From assembly GCA_030674155.1 (NCBI GenBank), contig CM060316.1, positions 82,079,760 to 82,137,259 on the forward strand: a stretch of 57,500 bases of DNA, read 5' to 3'. Of this stretch, positions 12,860 to 23,834 are shown piece by piece (the first letter of the stretch is position 1; the number at the start of each line of letters is the position of its first letter). This DNA comes from Stramonita haemastoma (Eukaryota > Mollusca > Gastropoda > Neogastropoda > Muricidae). The position numbers were made by a program, and so were the translations under genes. The notes beneath the pieces are model-generated. The model saw nothing but the letters and a program-made list of their open reading frames with translations. It had not been told where the DNA came from and searched no databases.

Positions 12860-13150
12860 TAGCCGCCGCTGTAGCCTTGTGGTTAGGGCGTTGGACTCGT
12901 AATCTAAAGGTTGCGGGTTCGATCCCAGCTTTCGGCTATGGCGTTGTGCCCTTGGAAAAGGCACTTTACGGCTATTTTCTCACCCCACCCAGGTGTAAAA
13001 GGGGTACCAACCTTGTGTTGGGGGTTAACCCTGCGATAGACTGGCGTCCTATCCAGGGGGGAGTCTATGACTCTCAGTCGCTTAACGCCACAGAAACCGG
13101 GATAAGCACCAGCCTGATGAGCCTTAGGCTAGGGACAGACCTTAACGTTA
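12860..13150 (+). mobile_element. tRNA-derived SINE, family 1, copy 1 (full length, TSD)
   Basis: The 5' head is tRNA-like. An A-box-like tagccttgtggttag lies at 12,872-12,886, an anticodon-arm-like ctcgtaa follows, and the B box ggttcgatccc is at 12,916-12,926. The body contains cttggaaaaggcactttac and a 3' end around agggacagaccttaacg. A 13-bp target-site duplication, atattaaacagta, sits at 12,847-12,859 and 13,151-13,163. Two other copies in the window share the same head and body. The gcacttta-containing body resembles central domains conserved in some metazoan SINEs, but I cannot name the superfamily securely. It would be transcribed by RNA polymerase III and moved by a LINE. Confidence 0.93.
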
Positions 13151-13223
13151 ATATTAAACAGTAAAATTCAATTTTAATTCAACATAGGAACCAAAATCTA
13201 TACAGTAATAAGTCTAGGATGGG

Positions 13224-13228
<5 letters not shown>

Positions 13229-13288
<60 letters not shown>
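13229..13288. repeat. (GA)n microsatellite
   Basis: A GA array with one extra G. It precedes a short core-B remnant of the compound repeat. Confidence 0.95.
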
Positions 13289-13312
13289 CATCATCAAATG
13301 ACATCATCATAG

Positions 13313-13313
<1 letters not shown>

Positions 13314-13393
<80 letters not shown>
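13314..13393. repeat. (AT)n microsatellite, about 80 bp
   Basis: A perfect AT alternation, self-complementary and able to form a cruciform or hairpin. It marks the right end of the compound repeat. Confidence 0.97.
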
Positions 13394-13397
<4 letters not shown>

Positions 13398-13789
13398 GTC
13401 AATAAAGTATTTGAAATTGATATTGTAGAAGATACAAAAGATATTACAAATAGTTCAGTCAATTTTTAAAACAATCTTTAAATATGCCACCTGGTTATGC
13501 TGATGGATGAATCCAAATGAACTACCTAAGTGGTCATCCAGTCACTTTTTGCCACCTGGTTATGCTGATAGATGAATCCAAATGAACTACCTAAATAGTA
13601 AGACTAAGTTGTAAGGCACTCTGTGAAGGTTGGAGATAAGTCAATATGCTTAAAGATTATTTTGAATTATGCATTACTGTGCTTCCATATAGGCTACAGT
13701 TGATGTCTCAGTTTTAATAAGAATGTTGTACATAAGAATGGCAATGGATTAAGGGGCATTGACTAAGATGTTTATCTTTTTTTTTTTTT
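13394..13789. other. Unassigned AT-rich spacer with a 65-bp period duplication
   Basis: No gene is seen. A 45-bp block starting tgccacctggttatgctgat occurs at 13,485-13,529 and again at 13,550-13,594. A poly(T)/poly(G) run at about 13,780-13,806 lies at the likely 3' end of the CR1-like element. Confidence 0.7.
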
Positions 13790-15590
13790 TTTTTGGGGGG
13801 GGGGGGTGTTGAGGGGTAGGGTTAGAGTCTGTTGGAATTAAAGTGGATATGAATATGTCGTTTGAAGACCTCTCTACTTTGGGAGCACTTCAAGTTCAAT
13901 GGTAGCATGTTCCAGAGCATACTACCAGAGTAGGAGAGGCTTGATTTGAATAGATCAATTCTTGGTATGGGTCGCTGAAGTTTTGTTGAATCTCGAGAAT
14001 TCAAGTGAAATGCTGATTTTAATGTTGTAGGAGCTTGCCCATAGAGAATTTTATTTATAAACATTGCTTTATTTATAGCAAGCATTTCTTGTAATGGAAA
14101 GACTCCCAATTTTGTGTAGTCGGATTCAACTAAACTTGAGGACTTTAAGAGTACTGCCTTGAGGGCTCGTTTATAGTTACTAATAAGAGGTTTTAAGTAT
14201 TTGCACTGGCAGTGTCAAAGAGTGTAGAGCAATAATTAATTGATGACAAAATATAAGCCTGTAAAAATAGTTTTCTAGCATGTAAGTTTAAGAAGTGTTT
14301 TATTCTACAAAGCTGATAGACTTGTGTGGACACAGTGTTGCTCAATTTGGTTTTATGTGCTGTCCATGAGAGATTATATTGTCTATCGTAATACCTAAGA
14401 CTTTGTGATTGTCCACTTCTTCAATTAGGGTTTTGTTTATGAATACAGGGGGAGTGGAGTTGTCAGATTTTGTCTTTTCTGTCTTGTGGTGATAAGCATT
14501 AGTTTGGTTTTTTGTGGATTGAGGGACTTATGGTTTTGTTGACACCATTTCTCAAGAGAGTCAATACTTTTTGTAATGAAACTGATATTCTATCTATGTT
14601 GGTGTAGCTAGTATGTATTGTTGTATCATCACAAAAAAGCTGACATGGTTCTTTGATATGGAGTGGAAGGTCATTGACATATATACAAAAAGTAGTGGGC
14701 CTAGTATTGAGCCTTGGGGGACACCATATTTGACTGGTAATGTACAGGACTTGGAATTATTGATGCACACATATTGCTCTCTGTTTCCAAGAAAGGATTT
14801 CAACAGTTGTAGGACATTATCTAATATCCCATACAATGACAGTTTCTTACATAAAAGCTTATGATCAATTACATCAAAAGCTTTTGCAAAATCAACAAAA
14901 AGGGCACCACAGAACCTGTTGTCATTTAAATTAGTTAACCAACTTTCAACTAGGCTCGTAAAAGCAGTGTGACAAGAATGACTTTTTCTAAAACCCGATT
15001 GATTCTTGTTTAGAAGATTGTGAATCTCAAGATGGTGATAAATGTGTCTATGAATGTGTTTTTCCAACGGTTTTGATATTATTGATAAATTAGAAATAGG
15101 TCTGTAATTGCAAGACTTTGAATGGTCTCCACTTTTAAAGAGAGGAATTACTTTAGCAATTTTAAACTGTGTTGGAAAATAGCATTTTTCAATGCATAAA
15201 TTATAAATATAAGTTAATGTGTCAGAGATGATAGGAGCTGCTAACTTGAGAATTTTACTGTCAATACCATCTGGTCCTCTACTACTAGTTTGTTTCAAAC
15301 TATTTAGATATCTGAACACTTCAGAAACACTTATGAAAGGGATTTTTAATTTTGATTTTATGTTTTTTGATGAGCAAAAGCTTTTTAGCTCTTCTAAGGA
15401 GTTTAATTCTGTCTCATCGTGTTTTATAACTGTTTCAGCTATGGTGGTAAAATGAATGTTGAGATCATCTGGGGAAATTTTATTAGCAATGGGTTGAGTT
15501 GGGTATTTATTGGTTAATTGATTGATAGCCTGCCAAACAGCTTTAGGATTGTGTTTGAATGAGGCAAGATTTTGGAAATATTTTTGTTTG
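13790..15590 (-). mobile_element. CR1/L2-like LINE fragment, 5'-truncated
   Basis: Minus-strand RT and C-terminal region of a CR1-superfamily LINE. The open piece at 15,319-14,594 has SRGPDGIDS, NYRPISNLSI, NQSGFRKSHSCHTAF, FVDFAKAFDVIDHKLL and [13 protein letters not shown]. Directly downstream, in a shifted frame, comes the catalytic-box remnant FCDDTT. The C-terminal piece 14,109-13,822 has RIDLFKSSLSYSGSMLWNML, typical of the tail of this group. Coding similarity upstream of 15,319 continues to about 15,590, where a GA/GACA microsatellite starts. No endonuclease is present. Several frameshifts show it is inactive. Confidence 0.88.
13822..15319 (-). pseudogene. CR1/L2-like reverse transcriptase, broken
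   Basis: The RT domain covers fingers and palm motifs (15,319-14,594). The frame is then lost just before the FxDD catalytic box, so the catalytic aspartates lie out of frame near 14,625-14,650. Between 14,594 and 14,110 no long frame survives. The C-terminal domain is recognisable at 14,109-13,822. Genes of this kind reverse-transcribe LINE RNA at a nicked chromosomal site. Confidence 0.85.
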
Positions 15591-15606
15591 AGAGAGAGAG
15601 AGAGAA

Positions 15607-15639
<33 letters not shown>

Positions 15640-15714
15640 CAGAGAGAGACAGAGACAGAGAGACAGAGACAGAGAGAGATCAAATCAAATCAAATCAAAT
15701 CAAATCAAATCAAA
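15591..15714. repeat. (GA)n/(GACA)n microsatellite followed by (AATCA)n
   Basis: GAGA and GACAGA repeats (15,591-15,679), then about seven copies of aatca (15,681-15,714). On the minus strand the latter reads (TTTGA)n following ggaaataaaattttga. That matches the 3' terminus of a CR1-like element on the minus strand whose body lies to the right. Confidence 0.85.
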
Positions 15715-16079
15715 ATTTTATTTCCAGATGGTACATTGAGTAAGCAATAAAGTTGCTTTTTTTCATCAAGCCATCTCTCTATCTAAAAAAAAAAACACCC
15801 CACACACAAAAACAAAATAACAACCAAACAAACAAATAACAACAAAAAAACTAAACAAACAAACAAAACAAAAACATACAAAAAACAAACAAAGAGACCC
15901 CCCAAAAAATAATAACAATAAATAGATAAATAAAAAATAAACAACCCCCCCCCCCCCACAACAACAAAAAAACCAACACAAAAACAAACCACTTAACAAA
16001 AAAACAGAGAAGCTAAAAAAAAAAAAATGTTCATAATAATAATAAAATGAAACAGCAAGCCAACAGCAAGTACAACCAA
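15715..16079 (-). other. LINE 3'-end remnant and A-rich low-complexity sequence
   Basis: The first 60 bases look like a minus-strand LINE 3'UTR ending in the (TTTGA)n tail. The rest (15,785-16,040) is A/C-rich low complexity. The ORFs there are simple-sequence translations. No gene is supported. Confidence 0.5.
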
Positions 16080-16099
16080 GAAAGCCCTATTCAAAAAAA

Positions 16100-16870
16100 T
16101 ATGTAGGTATGCAAATCTGCCCCCAAGCTGTGCCTGGAAGACTTCCTTCACCTCTGGGTCTTTCAGCTTTTCCAGGTCAAATTTGATTCGTTGGTGCCAG
16201 ATTGGGATTTCTTCTTCTGCCTGATCTTCATTATCAGCAGCACAAGGTCGTGATCACCGCCTATGTCCGCACCAGGGTATGTTCTTGTCTTTGCACTGTT
16301 AATGCTTGACTTGAAGCACCATGGGGTCAGGATGAAGTCAATCTGGTTATGTGTTTTCCCATTTGGCGCATGCCAGGTTGTTCTTCTGGACAGTTTATGA
16401 GGGTAAAGGGTGTTGCCGATGGTGAGCCTCTGGCGTTGAAGTCCCCTTGAACCACGAGGATGTCACTTTTGGGGACCTTCTTGATCGCGTTTTCGAGTTC
16501 CTCGTAAAATTCTTCTACATCTTGGTCTTCATGGTCAGTGGTTGGTGCATACACTTGGATAATGGTGATGTTCTTGGGTTTGGCTGACACGGGGATGGTG
16601 ATAATCCGGCTGGATATAGGCGTGCAGCTCATGATGCACCCGTGACTTCTTTGCGCACAATAAAAGCAACACCTAGAAGGTGTTTCGACTCAAGGCCACT
16701 ATACCACATCTTGTGGCCATCTTTGGTGGTGGTCTCTCGGAAACCTTTCCATCTCACCTCTGATAAACCTACTTTGTCCCATTTGCAGCATTTTAGTTAA
16801 TGTTCTAATTCTTTCACTTTGCCGCATGAGTTGAGTGTGCGGACATTCCATGTACCTATGGTAATCTCTT
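16100..16870 (-). pseudogene. RTE-like endonuclease domain (inverted), broken
   Basis: An AP-endonuclease-like domain. Reading from 16,860 it shows WNVRTL, then WDKVGLSEVRWKG (which contains the catalytic glutamate motif SE-R), and then IIQVYAPT and QGDFNA. About 60 residues appear deleted after DFNA. Reading then resumes in another frame with RRTTWHAPNGKTHNQIDF and the catalytic GGDHD. It ends with the EN-RT linker LKDPEVKEVFQAQLGGRFA at about 16,110. One in-frame stop sits near 16,800. Confidence 0.82.
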
Positions 16871-17238
16871 CTGACGGCAGTTTATAAACGTTTTTGGCTC
16901 CAGTAGCCGATTTTTCACCTCCACCCTAGTGCCTGTCAATGGAGAGCACTGTCGTTGGTGACCCGGGCCTCGACGGATCCCGTATGTTGGTTGTACCTTC
17001 ATCGCTCATGTCTTTTCTATGGGCGTTGGGTAATCCTTGGTGGCGCCAATCTCCTCTCCAAGTCTCCTACTGGTGTATATGAATGCACCAGCCCCTCACG
17101 CACGTTTCACCCGCCAGCAGAAGCGGTTACCAGGGTGTGGGTGGGTTATGGTCCCGGACCCAGTCGTGAGAGTTGTGTGTCAGTTGAGGACCAATGCTCC
17201 CATCCACCTTGTGAGGTGCTGCTGACAGGTTTGCAGAG

Positions 17239-18040
17239 GTGTTACCTCAACTGGCACCCCATACACCCCAACAACAGCCCGACAACAGTTTGATTCATGG
17301 GGACTGCACAACAACGAGGGAACCCCCACCACTCCCAGTGATGAGGGAAGAAGTGGAAAAAGCCATCCGCAGCCTACCAGCAGGAAAGTCACCTGGAGCA
17401 GACAACATTCCAGCAGAGCTCCTCAAGCATGGAGGAGGAGAAGTAGTCACAGCAGCAACTTCACTCTGTCAGAAGATTTGGGAGACAAATCAATGGCCCA
17501 GAGAATGGACCCAATCACTCATCATCCCTCTCCCTAAAAAAGTAAACCTCTGCCAATGTCAGAACTACAGAACAATCAGCCTCATCAGTCACCCTAGCAA
17601 AATCATGCTATGAGTCATCCTAAACCGGCTCAAGAAAGAGGCTGAAGAACACCTAGCTGAAGAGCGAGCTGGATTTAGGGCAGGCAGAAGCACTGTGGAG
17701 CAAATATTCAACTGCCGTATTCTGATGGAGAAACACCTACATCACCAGAGAGACTTGTTCCACAACTTCATAGACTTCAAGAAGGCCTTTGACAGAGTGT
17801 GGCACGAAGGTCTATGGCGGGTCCTGAGAAACTTTGGCATAGAAAAGGGTCTAGTCCAAACCATCCAGGCGCTGTATGCCACATCCAACAGTGCAGTCCT
17901 CCTCAACAGCCAGATAGGTGACTACTTTAAGACCACAGTTGGCGTCCGACAAGGTTGCCTGCTATCCCCAATCTTGTTCAACCTCTTCCTGGAAAACATC
18001 ATGAGAGATACCCTCCACGACTTCCATTCTACCATCTCTT
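17239..18040 (+). pseudogene. RTE-like reverse transcriptase, N-terminal half
   Basis: It carries RT blocks AGKSPGADNIPAELLK, NYRTISLI, AGFRAGRSTVEQIF, IDFKKAFDRVWHEGLW and GVRQGCLLSPILFNLF. An in-frame TGA at about 17,611-17,613 lies where MLRVILNRL is expected; CGA to TGA is the change expected from CpG deamination. The gene is cut at about 18,040 by inserted sequence just before the catalytic ADD block. Confidence 0.85.
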
Positions 18041-18490
18041 TATGGCTATACAATACAAAAAACAGATTAAAAATCTGACAATTCTATCAAAAGCTATTAC
18101 AACTTGAAGTGATAGACTGCAGAAAATGACAAACTGAGAAATTGACAAGTTAAGAATCCTAATAGGTGGCCAGAATGAGGAATTTGGTATATTTAAAACA
18201 CGTTTAAAGGCAAAAGGAAACAGAGTTATGCCTTGATATTTCACTACAATGTACAATAATGGCTATAGTTTTATAATTAATCAAAATCTTAAAATAGACA
18301 ACTTGACCCCCACCTGCCTTTAATGGCTCCTAGCGGAAGAGTAGGTGATGTGCTAAGCGACTCATTTTGTGGTGGAGCGCCACATTTATTGTTATTGCTT
18401 GCTTGTGTGTTGTATAGGTCGAATGCAAGCGCTTTGATTTGTTTCTGCAAGATATAGCGCTCTATAAATTCCATATTGTTATATTGTTGT
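18035..18490 (+). mobile_element. Short insertion inside the RTE-like RT, probable SINE-like element
   Basis: It interrupts the RT between FHSTIS and NNLRFADNID. Its last 65 bases (18,412-18,475) contain gcaagcgctttgatttgt and aaattccat, matching 19,553-19,620 and, more weakly, 33,597-33,670. The conserved 3' end with a TTRTT-rich terminus suggests a short retroposon. No tRNA-like head was recognised and no target-site duplication is evident. Confidence 0.6.
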
Positions 18491-19316
18491 TAGAACGATA
18501 AACAACCTACGCTTTGCCGACAACATCGATCTGATGGGTGGCAGCAACACCGAGCTACAGGATCTCACAAACAGACTAACAGACAGAGCAAGAGCATACG
18601 GCATGGAAGTGAGCACTGAAAAGAGCAACGTCCTGGTCAACAGCACAAGTAACATCCATGCTCAAATCTTCATGAATGGAGAACAATTAGAAGAAGTGGA
18701 CACCTTCAAATACCTCGGTGCCGCTCTCACCAAAGATGGCCGCTCTGCAACAGAGATCAAGACCAGACTGGCCATGGCAACATCGGCAATGGTGAAACTC
18801 AGCAAGATCTGGAGGAGCAAAGACATCAGTTTCCACACCAAGATGAAAATCTTCTAGTCCCTAATTATGTCCATGCTGCTCTACGGCTGTGAAAGTTGGA
18901 CTCTGACCGCTGAAACCACCAAGAGAATTCAAGCATTCGAAACAAAATGCTTCAGACGCCTCCTTGGGATCTCGTGGAGGGATCACAAGACCAACGACTT
19001 CGTGCGGGGCCAAGTTACACAGCTGGCAGGCCCCCAGGAACCCCTCCTGTCAATACTAAAAAGGAGGAAGATGTCTTGGTTTGGGCACGTCACCTGACAC
19101 AACACGCTGCCCAAAACGGTTCTGCAGGGAACCTTGGAAGGGGACAGACGCAGAGGTAGGCAACCCAAGAACTGGATGGACAACATCAAGGAGTGGACCG
19201 GGATGGACAGCGCAACACTGATCCCCAGGGCAGAGGACCGGTCTGGATGGAGGAGAACAACGTCATCAACATCCTCATGTCTCCTCTACGACCATTCGGT
19301 CAGGAGATTAAGGTAA
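18490..19316 (+). pseudogene. RTE-like reverse transcriptase, C-terminal half
   Basis: It starts with the catalytic block LRFADNIDLMGG, where the usual second aspartate of ADD is changed to N. FKYLGAALTKDG, SMLLYGCESWTL and SWRDHKTND follow. An in-frame TAG lies at 18,855-18,857 and a TGA at 19,096-19,098. The tail RGRQPKNWMDNIKEWTGMD is typical of this RTE-like group. The mutated catalytic site confirms a dead copy. Confidence 0.85.
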
Positions 19317-19325
19317 GGTGAGGTG

Positions 19326-19925
19326 ATTCATGTAACGGAACACAAGGTAATCATGATGGACATAGCTATTGAGATTTCTTGAAAAGATTATTAATGAAAA
19401 AGTTTACACAGAATCCATTACATTCGACACACACGTGATACATACTTGCCCAGGCTTTGCGCTCTAAAGTGTACAGCAGCAACAAGACAACAACAGTTGA
19501 TCATCGTTGTTCGTCGTTGATCTTTGCGCCTGGTGGCTGCATGATCTGTGGCTCTGTAGGTCAAATGCAAGCGCTTTGATTTGTCTTTACAAGAGATAGC
19601 GCTATACAAATTCCATGTATAATAATAATTAATTAGGACAAATATAAAGAGAGAGAGAGAACACTGAAATGCTTTAATGTACATCGGCCATTGGCCACAA
19701 TACAAGCAACAAAAAAATAAAGAGGGTGGGTGGTGGTGTGGTGATGTGGTGATGACACATATCCTCATAATAACTGTCAACATTTACATATATACAAATA
19801 GTAGTGCACATACATAGTATCATCATCATTATCATCATTGACCAGTTGTCATCTTCCTCATCTCATCATTATTACTCTTATAATGTTGTTAACGAGAGAG
19901 ATATATGTGCACTCGCGCACGAGCA
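19326..19925. other. Intergenic, with one short dispersed-repeat tail
   Basis: No gene is seen. Positions 19,553-19,620 carry the repeat 3' end shared with 18,412-18,475 (gcaagcgctttgatttgt, then tagcgct and aaattccat). A short GA run lies at about 19,650. The remainder is unassigned. Confidence 0.6.
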
Positions 19926-20002
19926 CATACGCACGCACACACACACACACATACACACACATGCACGCGCACACACGCACGCACGCACGCACACACACAC
20001 AT

Positions 20003-20070
<68 letters not shown>
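19926..20070. repeat. (CA)n/(CACG)n microsatellite
   Basis: A mixed CA, CACG and CATG array, about 145 bases. It lies 270 bases beyond the ORF2 stop of LINE-3 on the element's 3' side, paralleling the array beyond LINE-1. Confidence 0.96.
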
Positions 20071-20074
<4 letters not shown>

Positions 20075-20339
20075 ATATAATTTTAGCCGATAAGACTCCA
20101 TACTTCCCTTCATTTAGCATGTACAAACGTCAAAGGTTTTCTTCACATCCCGCGACTTTAACCGATATCAATTTTTTAACTGTTGCATACATCAAGCCAT
20201 ATGTTTAAAAACCTTACCATTGAACTGCATCACAATCAAGCAATATGTTATTACAAATAAACATCGATTAAGCAGCAGCACACACCAATCAATCTTGCCA
20301 CATAGTTATTATGGTAAACACATTCATTTTGAACAGCAA
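20071..20339 (-). other. 3'UTR of LINE-3
   Basis: AT-rich, no ORF, between the ORF2 stop and the CA array. No polyadenylation signal stands out, and no other feature is seen. Confidence 0.55.
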
Positions 20340-23300
20340 TTACAATATGATTAAACGCTTTTTCCTTAGATTAATTGAATGGAAAATATACTTGGACAAC
20401 TGATGCATCTCATGATGAGTTCTGACCTGTAGCAATCGGTGGATCGGGGTTCTAACTAACTCCTTCAGGAATTTGTCCCGTAAATGAGAGTATGTAGGGC
20501 AAACAAAAAGAAAATGCTGTTCATCTTCCCTTGCTGTCTCGCAAAATGGACAAGCTTTTTTCTGCTCTAAATTACTGAAGCGATGTACATTTGCGTTTAG
20601 TGGGAGAACATTAAATCTTAACTGTGCTATAGCAACCCTAAAGCAATACATATCAACATTGCAAACATATTTATCTTTTTCAAAGAGTATTTTAAAGGAC
20701 CGGTAGCAGTCATACCTTTCGCGATCTCTAATTGTGCCTGTCCATTCTTGAATGAAAAAATCAATGAGCCTTTGTTTGAATACTCTCAAAAACATTTTAA
20801 CATCACCTACGCCTTGCTGTAACCAAACAAAATTAAACCCGGTCTCACATAAAATTTCTCTAATTTTAGACACCCAGCAATATTTTCCCGTTCTGTCAAG
20901 TTCAAGCAGCATTTGGTATGCCTTGTATGGCAACCTTTCAGTACACATTTGCAGCAATCTAAACCAATATCTTAGAACAGATACAAAAGAATTCACATAC
21001 AGAGGGTATCGTCCCAAATCGCCATAGACCATTTTATTTGGTGTTTTGACTGGGACACCTAGGAACCTTTTACATGCCATCAAATGAACTTTTTCCACAT
21101 GATCTAATTTTGTTAACCCCCATATTTCAGATGAATAAAGCAAAATAGGTTGCATTTTTGCATCAAAAATCTTGAAGAAAGTTTTAGGAGTCATTTCTTT
21201 GTACTTTTGGAAAGCTCTATTCAATTGCACAACTGCTTTCTTACCTTTAGTTACTAAGTGCTTTGTGCCTCTCTTCATACTAAGCATTGTTGTAAACTGA
21301 AAACCTAAATAGCAATAACTATTAACTACATCTAGCTTTTTATCATCGAAAAACCATTGCTCATGACGACCTAAATATCCCCCCTTTCTAAAGACCATTA
21401 TTTTTGTTTTATCCGTGTTCACATTTAGTTTCAAATCATTACAACACTTGTATAGGATATTAAGCTGATTTTGTAGACCACCCACTGTTGTTGACAATAA
21501 TGCTACATCGTCAGCAAAAAGTAGGATGAACACTTCCATTAGACCTGGTAAAAACTGTATACCATGTTTTCCCCCTGCATCTATGTGGTTAGCTAACTGA
21601 TTTATATACACAGAAAATAATATAGGAGACAGGACACAGCCTTGTCTGACCCCAACTGGGCATTCAAAAAATTCTGTAAGTTCCCAATTTACACGCACAC
21701 ATGAAAGCAATGAAGAATACATAGATTTCAAAGATGCTAACAATTTTCCCTATACCCCCTGGTTTTTCAAGCATCGTAGAAGTTTATCATGGTGGACAGA
21801 ATCGAATGCTTTTTTGAAATCTACAAAAGCAACATACAATTTCTTACCTTTCTTTAACATACACTTTTGTACAATTGCATATAAATTATATATTTGATCA
21901 AGAGTGGAATAACCCCTACGAAAACCTGCCTGACTCTCAGAAATCATTTCATTATCTTCTAACCAACTGTATAATCTTGTATTTAGCACTGTGGTATAAC
22001 ACTTTGATACTATACTCAGTAAAGATACTCCTCTATAATTGTCTGTTTTTTCAGGATCTCCCTTTTTATAGATTGGTATGATAATAGCTTTGGACCATTC
22101 AGACGGATATACACCTGAGGTAAAGATAGTATTAAAAAGTTTTACCAGGAACCCCAACACACTCTTTCCCCCATTCTTCATCATTTCACCAGAAACACCA
22201 TCCAACCCACTTGCCTTTCTTAATTTAAGTTTTGCAATTGCACAAGCTACCTCTTCTTCAGAAATATCTTTGTTCAAAAAATGATCCACATCATCCAAAA
22301 CATCAACAATGACATCATCACTCTCACCAGTCTCCCCATTCATACAAAAGACTTCTTTAAAGTGGTTAAACCAGTCATCATTGCTGATGTTGTTGTAAAT
22401 TTTGTCCCTATTGCCATATCCCATCCTTTTAATTTCTTTCCAGAACTGAGAAGAGTCTGCAATGTTTTCAGCTAAAAGTTCTGTTTTCTTTTTCCTATAA
22501 TTTTGTTTTTTTGCTTTCAATAACTGTTTATACTCTTTCCTTTTTTTCACATAAATCAACCTGTCTTCCTCATTTCTGGTTACTCTAAAACATTTTAACT
22601 TTGCTCTACTTTCTTTTTTTGCTATTTCACATTCCACATCAAACCATTCCGATTTTATAGTCTTGTGCATGGATACTTTTCTAGACATGCAGGCGCCTGC
22701 CTCTTTTAAGCATTTAACAAATATTTCCAGAGCAGTTTCTATATTGTCTTCTAAAGCATTTGTGGCGAATGTAAGTTTTTCTTGAATGTCTTTGCTATTT
22801 AGTACAGTTTCAAAATCTTTTTTCTTAGCTTCGTCCCACACTACTTTCTGACAAACTTTTTTGTTTAATTTCTGTTGAAATGTTGTTTCTGTATTACTGC
22901 TATTAGTTTCTATCTCCATACAAACTGGCAAATGGTCAGATTCTGTTAAGTTTTCAACCCGCAAACAGAGAACTCTAACTGAACTAAATAAACCCAGAGA
23001 TGCAATGAAATAATCCACAACACTTGAACCTGAAGGTGAAATAAATGTATAGCTTTCATCAAATCCTGGATCACAAAGACCATTTAATATGACACAGTCA
23101 AACATGTTACATAACTCAATCAGCTGATTACCAAAAACATTTGTGTACATATCATGTGACTTTCTGGGCACTTTTGAATTTGAATAATAATGTAAATTCT
23201 GAAAGTTATCATAGTCATCATCTACACTGTAATTTTCACAAGCGGTTCGTGCATTAAAATCCCCCATCATCAGCAATCCAAAATCACCATATACATTCTG

Positions 23301-23759
23301 AAGATCTAATATACACTGCTCCAAAACTTCTAAGCCATAGATATCTTGTGTTGTTTTCCAAAATGTAGATTCAGAAGGTGGAATGTACATGCAAATTAAC
23401 ATAGTGTCATTAGTGGTACCAAGTAAATCCTTGTGGAGTTTTATAACCACAGTATTTTCTGTCTCAACATGAACTTTTTCAAGACATGAAATAAATTTCT
23501 TTTTAACCATGACAATTACTCCACCAGAGTATCTCCCCTGATGAGATAACTTTTTTGCTTTAGCAGTAAAAATGGAGTAATCATGAAAAATGTGAGACTC
23601 AAATTCAGTCCCAATAAAAGTTTCTGTTAAACAAATAATATCATATGCAAGAAGGAAATTAATAAACTCTTTATTATCCAGTTTTGGCAAAAGGCCATGC
23701 ACATTATAGTTGAGAAAACTTATATACAGTTTATTTACATTAAGATTGGTTCTTGTCAT
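20340..23759 (-). pseudogene. LINE-3 ORF2: endonuclease-reverse transcriptase with a single stop codon
   Basis: The ATG at 23,759 opens a frame of 1,139 codons interrupted only by TAG at 21,752-21,750 (context NQGV-stop-GKLLASL; LINE-1 has a lysine codon there). The endonuclease, residues about 10-290, shows MMGDFNARTACEN, SSVVDYFIAS and TESDHLPVCM. The RT shows LRKASGLDGVSGE, NYRGVSLLSI, AGFRRGYSTLDQIY, VDFKKAFDSVHH, GVRQGCVLSP and catalytic LLFADDVALLS. The C-terminus has GLQNQLNILYKCC, PILLYSSEIWG and a zinc motif CPFCETAREDEQHFLFVC (CX2CX8HX4C). No RNase H domain is seen. The lone nonsense codon could be a real inactivating mutation, a polymorphism or a base-call error. Confidence 0.92.
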
Positions 23760-23834
23760 CCTGATAGTTGGGCATTCAATACTAGGCCTGTGATCACCTG
23801 TATTACTTTCACAAACTGTGGCCTGGCCGAATCC

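Larger units (their letters stand above)
16080..19325 (+). mobile_element. RTE-like LINE with inverted 5' half (twin-priming-like)
   Basis: The 5'UTR and endonuclease lie on the minus strand (17,230 to 16,080), while the reverse transcriptase lies on the plus strand (17,239-19,316). Endonuclease landmarks are GTWNVRTLNSCGKV near 16,860, YAPTTDHEDQD and VVQGDFNA, then shifted frames with NQIDFILTPW and GGDHDLVLL. The plus-strand part runs from SLPAGKSPGAD to RPKNWMDNIKEW. It ends with repeated aggtaaggtgaggtg, usual for the 3' end of such elements. A 455-bp insertion splits the RT at about 18,035-18,490. The arrangement, inverted 5' part then sense 3' part, is what twin priming produces. Confidence 0.8.

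Noticed and set aside
12876..12950. Possible functional tRNA gene (A box, anticodon arm, B box)
   Set aside because: The tRNA-like head is followed by a SINE body and flanked by a TSD, and the same structure occurs three times; the acceptor stem does not close. It is a SINE, not a tRNA gene.
23756..23759. ATGA stop-start overlap between the LINE-3 acidic frame and ORF2, as translational coupling
   Set aside because: The conserved end of ORF1 (SQSSI.DSF, then TAG at 23,837-23,835) is in a different frame. The overlapping frame is therefore probably not the real ORF1 end, and the overlap may be chance.
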